The notes below the pieces were generated by a model, which had not been told where the DNA came from, did not search any database, and saw only the letters and a program-made list of their open reading frames with translations. Shown here piece by piece: positions 7,761 through 14,263 of a stretch of DNA of 22,874 bases. Made by a program: the position numbers and the translations under genes. The DNA is from Verrucomicrobiota bacterium. GTDB lineage: Bacteria > Verrucomicrobiota > Verrucomicrobiia > Limisphaerales > UBA9464. Each line of letters opens with the position of its first letter. Position 1 is the first letter of the stretch. The stretch covers positions 1-22,874 of the forward strand of contig JAFLEG010000004.1 in NCBI GenBank assembly GCA_017302195.1, in the 5' to 3' direction.

Positions 7761-10700
7761 TTACGGGGACTCGGCGACGACGACTGAGACGGTGCCGTTC
7801 CCGACGAAGATGTGGGCGTAGGCATTGACGGAGACCGCCTTGTCCGACCCGGCGTTGCCTTTGAGCGTGGTCCCGGACAGATCGAAGGTGGTGAACCCGT
7901 CGCCCTGAATCACGCAACTGTAGCCGGGCGTCGCCCCAGGCAGGGCCGTGATGGTCGTGCTGGTGGTGTTGGCCAGGCGGTAGAACTTGTAGCGGCCGAT
8001 GGTCGGGGTGGCGCCGGCCAGCTTCGGGAGGGCGTTCGGGGCCGTGGCCAGGTCAATGCTGTACGGCGTCGCGTCGGTGTTCCCGAAGGTCAGGTTGTCG
8101 TCGAAATTGCACCGCGCCGGCGTGTCGAAGATCTTGAACGCGGAGTTTTGGACCGGCACGAAGGTGACGTCCGCCAGGACGTAGAGGAACGACTGCCCAG
8201 AAAAGCTGGTGCGGTACCCGGCCGGCATGCGGGCTGCCGTGTTGCTCTCCACGTAGCCGATCATTCCCCAGTTGCCCGCGACCCCGATCCAGCGGGAGTT
8301 GTCGAGCTGCTCGGAGAACAGGGTGCCGGATCCGGTCAGCAGAGAGCGGGATTCCCATTGCAGCGGCGGGGAGGCGCCGTCGGTGAACGACACCGTGCCG
8401 GTGCCGGACTTGACCGGGCCGCCAGCCGTGGTCCGGAAGGTGCCGGCCGTGGGCGAGGTGGGCTCACACCAGACGCGGTCAGCAAACACCGGATCCACCC
8501 AGGCGACGCGAGCGGTCAGATTGGCGGCTGTGTCCAAGGCACCGACGAGGGTGAAGCGGCGACCCACTTGGAAGAGCTGCCGCTCGCGGGTCTCGATGGC
8601 GAAGAAGTTGGTGCCGCCGGGCCCGATCTGCTGCGTCGGGTTGTAGCTCACAATGCCGTTCATCCCCTCAATGCTGGCCTCGTCAAAGAACCGGTTCTTG
8701 ATGAACTCGTAGTTGTCCCCGACCCCGTAGCTGATCACGTAGCGGTGGCCAGTGCTTGGGGCCACGGCCAGAGCGGTCATCGGGACCAGGTTGCCCGAGG
8801 TGTTCGACTTGATGTAGGCGACCTGGTCGGTGTCCGGGAAATAGACGGAGTAGAAGGACCGGTCCGAAGTCCCCAGACTGGTCGAGATATTGATTGAGGT
8901 GGTGGTGGTTCCCGCCAGGACGGTGCCCGAGTTGCTGCTCGGCATGTCCATGGTGATGGCGTCGTTCTCATTCCCAGCGCAGGTGTTCCCCCGCACTTCC
9001 AATCCAAACACCGCAGCCAAGCGGATGGCATTGCCGCGGTTGTAGGAGAGGTAATTGTTGAGCACCCGGATATTCCGGCACCGATGGATGGTGGGATTGA
9101 GGGTGTTCAAACCAGGCCAGGAGGTGAGCCGCGCGCCCAGCCGCAGGGCGGTGAGTTCCGACCCCGTGATCCGATTCTCGACGATGTCGGTGTCGCTGGC
9201 TCCCACCCAGATCCCGGTGTGGAACCCCAGGAGGATGTTCGCCCGAAGCATCAGGCCCATGGCCTCGGTGCGGGAGCGCAACTGGGAGCCGGGCTCGCGC
9301 CATTCGAGGGCACCGGGGAAGCGGTAGTTGCCAACGATGTTGGCCTCAATCGCGTAGATGCCGAAGCCCGTGTAGGTGCGCGCACAGTTGATCAGCCCGC
9401 CAGCGTCCGCGGTGGTTCCCAGGTCTGTCCCGTTGAGGGTATAGGTGAAGACGGTGGCGCTGAGGATATTCGCCACCGTCACGGAGCCATTGTAGGTGGC
9501 ATCGGAAAACCCAGAGACGGTGAGCTGCATCCCCGTGGTGAAGCCGTGGGGCGTGGTGGTGGTGACGGTGACCAGATTGCCCGAACGGCTCCGGGTGGAA
9601 GCGTAGGCAAAGGGCATGTACTTCGTTTTCCGCCCCGCCCCGACGTTGGCATCCACCACCGCGTTGCAGGTGCCCTCCAGGAGGATGAAGGTGGTGGCGT
9701 TGTGCTGGCTCGCCAGGATGTTCTGGCCCACGTAACCCCAGCTCGAATCGTAGGCCATCACGTTGATGTTTGCCGTGGTGGTGTCGGCGGTGAATCCCTC
9801 GAAGTAGTTGCCGGTGACCCTTGCGCCGAAGCAGGTGAAGAACTGGCACCAGGACGCGTAAACCTCGCTCGCCTGGGGAACCGAGGAATAGGCCAGGCCG
9901 TGGTAGTTGTTCTCGTACGCCATCACATCGGCACCATCCAGGTTGTTGGCCGAGGCGCTCACCCCCGTGGTGATGAAGCGTTTGTTGAGGAAGGTGTTGT
10001 GGTGAACGTACAGGCGCTTCACCCGGAAAGTCCGCAGATCCTGGTGGGTGTCGTCGAAGATGTTGTTGCGGATCTCGGCGACATCCATGTTCCGCAGGTA
10101 GATGGACTGGTGGACCCAGTCGCGGAAGATGCAGCCGTCCACGATCAGGGAGCTGCCACCGTTGGATTTGAGGGCGGCCAGGCGGTAGGTCTCCGACGTG
10201 CTGTAGGTGCCGTCATCCCGGCGGCCGTTGAAGACGGTGAAGCCGTTGCCGTAGATCACCACCTTGCCGGTGATGTTGAAGAGGCCCCAGACCAGATCTG
10301 CGCCGCCGAAGTTGCCCGTGGGATGGGCGGTGGACTCGAAAATGGTGGCACCACACCGGAGCGTCACGTCCTCCAGATTCACTCCATCGGGCCGGACGCG
10401 GCACAGGCCGTCGGGAAAGTTGAGTTCGCGGCCGAAGGTCTTGGCGAAGAGGACCGCGGCGTTGATCCCGTCGGTGTCATCGTTGGTGTCGGTGAAGTCC
10501 ACGCCAACGAAGTCGGTGACGTTCACGGGGAGATCCCCGGCCGAAACCTTCGTGGCCAAGCCCGCCTGCAGGGCAACTATCCGGGCTTCGAATGGAGCCG
10601 TGCCGCCGTCCAGCAAGCTCAACGCGGACGTGGGCGTGCTGGTGGCGACCGGTACCCCGGCGCCGTCTGTGCCCATCACGCGGCTTGCCGTGGCCCCTTT

Positions 10701-11033
10701 CAGGACGGCACCCACCGAATACCACCGGCCCTGGTGCGGCCGGCCGGGCCACGCCAACGGACCAGCGTTGGCGAGGGTGTTGGTCGGCTCGGTGCTGGCC
10801 TCATCCCAGCGCCAGTAGCGGGTGCCGGTGCCGGGGCTGGTGTCGCCGGTGGTCTGCACCCAGGCGAGCCAGTTGGTGGACTCGCCGACCGTGGTGGACG
10901 CGAGGCGTGCCGGCGGGATCAGCAGCATCTCAGTGACCGTGGGCAGGACACGGCCGGTGTTCTGTTGGGCGAAGGCGCCTGCGATGCTGGCGACGGCCGC
11001 CAAGGCGAGGGAGGTGATACGAAGGGAGCGCAT
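7761..11033 (-). CDS. Parallel beta-helix tailspike with N-terminal signal peptide (1090 aa)
   Basis: The ATG at 11033 lies 12 nt after the previous stop. Residues 1-22 form a textbook Sec signal peptide: basic MRSLRIT, a hydrophobic core, and an AFA|QQ cleavage site. Residues ~29-108 are a fibre-type module ending QGRWYSVG. From ~170 the sequence VGVDFTDTNDDTDGINAAVL...LNFPDGLCRV marks the entry of a pectate-lyase-like right-handed beta-helix. It is followed by many Asn-rich rungs (VIYGNGFTVFNG, EIRNNIFDDTH, LYVHHNTFLN, RNIRVLNNYLS). A beta domain with PHGFTTGMQLTVSGF (about 480-545) is inserted. Such spikes often bind or degrade host polysaccharide; I cannot place catalytic residues. The signal peptide is odd for a virion protein. 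Confidence 0.8.
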   Translation of the reverse strand: MRSLRITSLALAAVASIAGAFAQQNTGRVLPTVTEMLLIPPARLASTTVGESTNWLAWVQTTGDTSPGTGTRYWRWDEASTEPTNTLANAGPLAWPGRPHQGRWYSVGAVLKGATASRVMGTDGAGVPVATSTPTSALSLLDGGTAPFEARIVALQAGLATKVSAGDLPVNVTDFVGVDFTDTNDDTDGINAAVLFAKTFGRELNFPDGLCRVRPDGVNLEDVTLRCGATIFESTAHPTGNFGGADLVWGLFNITGKVVIYGNGFTVFNGRRDDGTYSTSETYRLAALKSNGGSSLIVDGCIFRDWVHQSIYLRNMDVAEIRNNIFDDTHQDLRTFRVKRLYVHHNTFLNKRFITTGVSASANNLDGADVMAYENNYHGLAYSSVPQASEVYASWCQFFTCFGARVTGNYFEGFTADTTTANINVMAYDSSWGYVGQNILASQHNATTFILLEGTCNAVVDANVGAGRKTKYMPFAYASTRSRSGNLVTVTTTTPHGFTTGMQLTVSGFSDATYNGSVTVANILSATVFTYTLNGTDLGTTADAGGLINCARTYTGFGIYAIEANIVGNYRFPGALEWREPGSQLRSRTEAMGLMLRANILLGFHTGIWVGASDTDIVENRITGSELTALRLGARLTSWPGLNTLNPTIHRCRNIRVLNNYLSYNRGNAIRLAAVFGLEVRGNTCAGNENDAITMDMPSSNSGTVLAGTTTTSINISTSLGTSDRSFYSVYFPDTDQVAYIKSNTSGNLVPMTALAVAPSTGHRYVISYGVGDNYEFIKNRFFDEASIEGMNGIVSYNPTQQIGPGGTNFFAIETRERQLFQVGRRFTLVGALDTAANLTARVAWVDPVFADRVWCEPTSPTAGTFRTTAGGPVKSGTGTVSFTDGASPPLQWESRSLLTGSGTLFSEQLDNSRWIGVAGNWGMIGYVESNTAARMPAGYRTSFSGQSFLYVLADVTFVPVQNSAFKIFDTPARCNFDDNLTFGNTDATPYSIDLATAPNALPKLAGATPTIGRYKFYRLANTTSTTITALPGATPGYSCVIQGDGFTTFDLSGTTLKGNAGSDKAVSVNAYAHIFVGNGTVSVVVAESP

Positions 11034-11045
11034 GGGAGAAAGAGT

Positions 11046-12083
11046 TCAGCGTTTGAACCAGCGGCCGGGATCGCCGGAAGTGGAGGTGACACAAACGAAG
11101 TTGGTGGTGCCCAAAGAGTCCGGATCCCAGAACCAGGTGCCGGAGCTTCCGTCGCCCGACGTGCTGAAGAGCACCTCCGCGAGCATGTAGTCCTCGGTGC
11201 TGATCGGGAGCGCCCGCAGTGCGGCCAGGTTGGCGACGATCCGCGTCTTCACTTGGTCGGTGTAGAGTTTGCCCAGGAGGTCCTGCAGGTCGGTATAGGA
11301 CTTATTGACCGCGTCGGTTCCGGCCGTGGGTGTGCCGGTGACCGTCACCTTGGTGGCGCTGAGCGTGGCGCCCGAAGCGACGTTGACGGTCCCGCCGCTT
11401 GCCACGTCCAGCGAAGCCCCGGACGGCACAACGGTGTTCCCGGAAAGAACGGCGTTGTGCGGATCCATCTTGATCCACCGACCGGCATCCAGAACGCCCA
11501 GGCTGTTCGGTCGGACGATCTGCGCCGTCTCGCCCGCCACCAGGAACGGGTGCCAGATCCAGCGGCCCTTGGCCTTGTCGCCTCCGGTGTCCTCAAGCAC
11601 TTCGGCCGGGCGGTACCGGTCCAGGCTCAGGGCGGACACGGCCCGGAGCTGAGCGAGGTTGGTGACGTAGAGGGTGGTCCGCTGATCCAACGCGGTGAAC
11701 ATGACGCTCGTCACCTGGTCCACGTAGCCCTTGGTGATCGCGTTGGAGCTGCTCAGGGTGTTGGGGTCCCCTTCGATGGTGATGACCCGCCCAATGATCG
11801 CCGCCCCCGGCTGCAGCGTGAACGTCCCCCCGACGGTGGCGTTGGTGAGTACCGGCCGGATGATGAGGGTGTCGGGCGGGATCCCGAATTCGTTGGTCCC
11901 GATGGCCTCAACGATCAGGTCCCGGTTGATGAGGAAGAAGTTGGCCGGCCGCTTCAGGGCGCCCGTCGCCGGATCCACGGTGACGCCATTGGCAACGGAC
12001 GGGTACAACTCCGCGCCGCGCGCGTAGGCGGCGGCCACCAGGTAGGCGACGATGGCGAGGAATGAGAGGGTGCGGATGTTCAT
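11046..12083 (-). CDS. Tail-fibre-like repeat protein with signal peptide (345 aa)
   Basis: The ATG at 12083 overlaps the stop of the upstream gene (ATGA). Residues 1-24 look like a signal peptide (MNIRT, hydrophobic LSFLAIVAYLVAAAY, then A-x-A type cleavage near AYA|RGA). Two related modules occur at ~140-206 (TNLAQLRAV...GRWIWHP...AGRWIKM) and ~283-345 (ANLAALRAL...GTWFWDP...PGRWFKR). Two 'AVNKSYTD/AITKGYVD' segments, at ~115 and ~257, are typical of phage tail fibre repeats. Residues ~222-250 are a short beta-repeat (SLDVASGGTVNVASGATLS). The spike gene downstream carries a similar GRW module, so the two may interact or share origin. It is probably a fibre or adaptor. Export through Sec is predicted but puzzling. 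Confidence 0.7.
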   Translation of the reverse strand: MNIRTLSFLAIVAYLVAAAYARGAELYPSVANGVTVDPATGALKRPANFFLINRDLIVEAIGTNEFGIPPDTLIIRPVLTNATVGGTFTLQPGAAIIGRVITIEGDPNTLSSSNAITKGYVDQVTSVMFTALDQRTTLYVTNLAQLRAVSALSLDRYRPAEVLEDTGGDKAKGRWIWHPFLVAGETAQIVRPNSLGVLDAGRWIKMDPHNAVLSGNTVVPSGASLDVASGGTVNVASGATLSATKVTVTGTPTAGTDAVNKSYTDLQDLLGKLYTDQVKTRIVANLAALRALPISTEDYMLAEVLFSTSGDGSSGTWFWDPDSLGTTNFVCVTSTSGDPGRWFKR

Positions 12084-12769
12084 GGTGTGATGCCGGGGCC
12101 GATGGCCCAGGACTCTTCGCCCGGCAGGCCGATGACGAAGAAGGTGTGGAACTGACCGGTGGTGACGTTGCGGAGCTGCCAGCGGCCGCCCGCGATTCGG
12201 AAATTGCCGCCGCTGATCTGGGCATCGGCGGGCCCAAAGCTCATGGCGGGATTGTCGGCGTCGCCCGAGAGGAAGGGCGCATGCCAGGGGCCGTCAGTAT
12301 CCACCCGGAAGAAGGCGGTGCCAGTGACCACCTTGTAGGAGTCGGGCGGCAGCACCTGGCCCGAGGCATAGATGCGCCAGCCGATCTCGTCTTCATCCCC
12401 GACCAGGGCCACGGGGAAGAAGACGCCCGTGGTGCCGTTGATGAACTGGATGCCGCCGGGGGTCTCCAGGTAGTTCTGCGGCACCGGCCCCCAGGGGCCG
12501 TCCCCCAACAAATCCTGCAGGAGATAATACTTCGCGTCGTCCGCCAGGCGGATCTGCCGCCGCGTCGCGTTGCCGATGTGCAGCCAGTAGTCCCCGGCCG
12601 CGAGTTCCTTGGTGAAGAACCCGGCATCGTTGGTCTGGGCGACTACCGGCGCCCAGGCAACGGTCTCCGGCCCGTGCCCCACCGGGCCGGTGCTCACCGG
12701 CACCAGACCGACCCGGCCCATGAAGGCCGTGCGGTCGGGATTGCGGATGGTGCCGAAGAGCGTGGACAT
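12080..12769 (-). CDS. Fibre/adsorption-type structural protein (229 aa)
   Basis: The ATG at 12769 overlaps the stop of the DUF1834 gene by 1 nt (TAATG). Residues ~1-85 resemble the beta-sandwich (carboxypeptidase-regulatory-like) module that opens many phage fibres: MSTLFGTIRNPDRTAFMG..., then TNDAGFFTKELAAGDYWLHIG. The C-terminal part contains a WHAPFLSGD segment and ends GRWQLRNVTTGQFHTFFVIG followed by EESWAIGPG, a pattern common in phage structural proteins with an exposed beta domain. Unlike the next two genes it has no signal peptide. It forms an ATGA overlap with the following fibre gene, so the three are likely made together. The exact function is inferred from context. Confidence 0.6.
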   Translation of the reverse strand: MSTLFGTIRNPDRTAFMGRVGLVPVSTGPVGHGPETVAWAPVVAQTNDAGFFTKELAAGDYWLHIGNATRRQIRLADDAKYYLLQDLLGDGPWGPVPQNYLETPGGIQFINGTTGVFFPVALVGDEDEIGWRIYASGQVLPPDSYKVVTGTAFFRVDTDGPWHAPFLSGDADNPAMSFGPADAQISGGNFRIAGGRWQLRNVTTGQFHTFFVIGLPGEESWAIGPGITP

Positions 12770-13302
12770 TATCGGACGGTGCCCGCAGGCACTTGGACTT
12801 CCCCACCGCGAACGATCAGATCCAGTTCCAGGGCGGCCCGGCCCGGCATGGCCCCGCCCTCGTCGGCGATCACCACGGGATCACTCCCTTGGGGAATGCA
12901 GAGCACCGCGAACGGCGGTTCCAGGAGGACTCCAGAGACAGCGCCCACCACGAGCCGCTGCAGCTCGTGGACGCCGGGGTTGTTTGGGCCCCCGATCTGC
13001 GCTTCGAGCCGGTCCTTCAGACACCGGTCGGCGATCAGGCACACGACCGAGTGCTCGGTGCGGAGGTGCAATTCCTTGCCCGAGACTTCGGAGAGGAACT
13101 GCTGCCCGGCGTAAATCACCACGCAGATCCGATCCTGGTTCATCACCAACTTGCGCGCCGCCTGATTCAGGTCCGCGATGTCGAAGAGTTCCACCCGGTT
13201 GAAGAGGGCTTCACCGTCCCAGTGCAGGGCCTGGATCCGGGCGACGATTTCCCGGAGAAAGACCGACGCGGGCGGCAGGGAGTTGAAGCGCTCGGTGCTC
13301 AC
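12769..13302 (-). CDS. DUF1834 / Mu gp37-like tail completion protein (177 aa)
   Basis: The GTG start at 13302 overlaps the preceding stop as GTGA. An ATG-started longer frame is rejected because its first 69 residues are antisense-like. Length and layout fit the DUF1834 (Mu gp37-like) family, which follows the DUF1320 gene in Mu-like genomes and is thought to be a tail terminator or head-tail joining factor. Residues ~70-130 give a readable alpha/beta core (RICVVIYAGQQF...TEHSVVCLIADRCLKD) and a helix-strand-strand end (LQRLVVGAVSGVLLEPPF, ALELDLIVRGG). The call rests on gene order plus general fold pattern. Confidence 0.65.
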   Translation of the reverse strand: MSTERFNSLPPASVFLREIVARIQALHWDGEALFNRVELFDIADLNQAARKLVMNQDRICVVIYAGQQFLSEVSGKELHLRTEHSVVCLIADRCLKDRLEAQIGGPNNPGVHELQRLVVGAVSGVLLEPPFAVLCIPQGSDPVVIADEGGAMPGRAALELDLIVRGGEVQVPAGTVR

Positions 13303-13682
13303 AGGATCTTGTCCTTGCTCCCCCAGGCGCCGCCCGTGACCGGGACCGGTTCCTCGGGATTCTCTTCCACGGGCAGGGAGAACTCGCCGTCGCGGATCTC
13401 CCGCAGTTCCTTCATCGTGGCCTCGTACGCTTTCTCCTGGGCCTCGCTCACCATCCCGAGCTGGGTGTAGAGCATCCAGATGACCAGGGTCCGCATCATG
13501 CGGCGCCACTGGGAGTCGGGGACCACGAGTCCCCGCAGGTACAGGGCGACGGTGTCGGTCGCCTCGCCCACGGCACGCCCCAGGGGATCCTGCTGCCCCA
13601 GGTTGGCCAGCGCGGTATGCAACTGGGCCATTTCCTGGGGAGGCAGCATCAGATCATCCTGGGTGAACGTGGGGGCGGGCAT
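13299..13682 (-). CDS. DUF1320 / Mu gp36-like head completion protein (127 aa)
   Basis: The ATG at 13682 lies 3 nt after the stop of the Acb2-like gene. The sequence follows the DUF1320 (Mu gp36) plan: an N-terminal TQDDLMLPP segment, a helix with ATDTVALYLRGLVVP (usual form 'vdgYLrgr'), a long helix (RTLVIWMLYTQL), and a final helical segment EKAYEATMKELREIRDGEFSLP, where the family has 'ry..A...L..Ia.G...L'. Proteins of this type act at the head-tail connector. The C-terminal ~25 residues are Pro/Glu/Gly-rich. The stop overlaps the following GTG (GTGA). Confidence 0.75.
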   Translation of the reverse strand: MPAPTFTQDDLMLPPQEMAQLHTALANLGQQDPLGRAVGEATDTVALYLRGLVVPDSQWRRMMRTLVIWMLYTQLGMVSEAQEKAYEATMKELREIRDGEFSLPVEENPEEPVPVTGGAWGSKDKIL

Positions 13683-13685
13683 GGG

Positions 13686-13919
13686 TCAGGCCGCGGCAGT
13701 CGGCGGCATGTTGTGGCGGGCGATGCCGGCGTTGGCCCACATCATCGCTTCCTCGATCTTGGTGATGGCGAGCGCCCGCTCGCGGCCGGCGCCTTCCGGC
13801 AGGGTCTCCTGGACCAGGCGGGCGAAGTCCGCTGCCGCCTGGCGGACGCGCTGATGCCGCTGGGCGGCATCGCCCACCGGCGGGTGGTGACGGAAGTTGT
13901 GGGGGAGTTCGGCGTTCAT
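13686..13919 (-). CDS. Acb2/Tad1-like hairpin protein, predicted anti-CBASS/anti-Thoeris sponge (77 aa)
   Basis: This 77-aa protein consists of a short N-terminal segment with HNFRHHPPVGDAAQRH, then two helices: RVRQAAADFARLVQETLP and RERALAITKIEEAMMWANAGIARHN. The patterns 'YH/HHpp....RH..iR..A..lA..i....P', 'rE+alAiTklEEa' and 'MWANA.IARN' are the signature I associate with the Acb2/Tad1 hairpin family (DUF7681-type). From the literature, Acb2 oligomers bind cyclic di- and trinucleotides and blunt CBASS; Tad1-type members bind Thoeris signals. The gene lies just after the capsid gene block. The start ATG at 13919 has no clear Shine-Dalgarno sequence. Ligand choice cannot be deduced from sequence, and a purely structural role remains possible. 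Confidence 0.75.
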   Translation of the reverse strand: MNAELPHNFRHHPPVGDAAQRHQRVRQAAADFARLVQETLPEGAGRERALAITKIEEAMMWANAGIARHNMPPTAAA

Positions 13920-14006
13920 CGAAAGGGTACCGGCTCAGAGGCTGGCTGGCCGGTGACGCATCTCTATGTCCAGCGCGTCTCGATATCGGTTAGAGTGGAT
14001 ACCGGT
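13920..14006. other. 87-bp spacer with imperfect 14-bp direct repeat
   Basis: This spacer separates the 71-aa fibre-like gene from the Acb2-like gene. A 14-bp near-repeat lies at its ends: gggtaccggctcag at 13925-13938 and ggataccggttcag at 13997-14010, the latter covering the stop of the upstream gene; 12 of 14 bases match. I see no convincing promoter, terminator or Shine-Dalgarno sequence. It is one of the few real gaps in the cluster. Confidence 0.45.
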
Positions 14007-14222
14007 TCAGGCCGCGCCCTTGATGACGCCCTTCTCGACCAGGGCGGCGCGCAGCTCGTTGGCCAGCACGATCACGCTGGCTGCGTCGGTGGCCACGGCC
14101 TGCGCCGCCCCGGCCCGTTGGGCCGTGGGCGTCGCCCCGTGGAAACCGATCTTGGTGGCGGTGGTGCGACCGACGGTGTACCCGCCCTTCGCCCGCTTGA
14201 ATCCGTTGCCTCCGCGTCTCAT
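14007..14222 (-). CDS. Small fibre-like structural protein with KIGF.GATP motif (71 aa)
   Basis: The ATG at 14222 is preceded by AAGGA at a five-base spacing, one of the few clear Shine-Dalgarno sequences here. After a basic Gly-rich start (MRRGGNGFKRAKGGYTVGRT), it reads ATKIGFHGATPTAQRAGAAQ, and ends in a helix LANELRAALVEKGVIKGAA. The 'KIGFFGATPVxQ...LxxALxxLGLI' pattern recurs in many phage genomes next to capsid genes or at the end of fibre proteins and resembles head-fibre (phi29 gp8.5-like) sequences. It may decorate the capsid. The first ~20 residues, rich in Arg/Lys/Gly, could bind nucleic acid or the capsid surface. Function is inferred. Confidence 0.65.
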   Translation of the reverse strand: MRRGGNGFKRAKGGYTVGRTTATKIGFHGATPTAQRAGAAQAVATDAASVIVLANELRAALVEKGVIKGAA

Positions 14223-14263
14223 GAGAATCCTTGGTTGGATGTGGTGAGTTCCAAGGCCCCGCG

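Noticed and set aside
7761..11033. Diversity-generating retroelement target in the spike
   Set aside because: No reverse transcriptase or template repeat is visible in the window, and I saw no variable-repeat pair at the spike C-terminus.
9084..12065. 993-aa open frame on the plus strand
   Set aside because: It lies antisense to the spike and fibre genes, whose translations show signal peptides and beta-helix repeats. The plus frame reads as Gly/Val/Arg-rich sequence without domains, typical of high-GC shadow frames.
14229..14256. Inverted repeat ccttgg/ccaagg between capsid and 71-aa gene as terminator
   Set aside because: Only a 6-bp stem with a 16-nt loop and no U-tract. The AAGGA it contains serves better as the ribosome site for the next gene.
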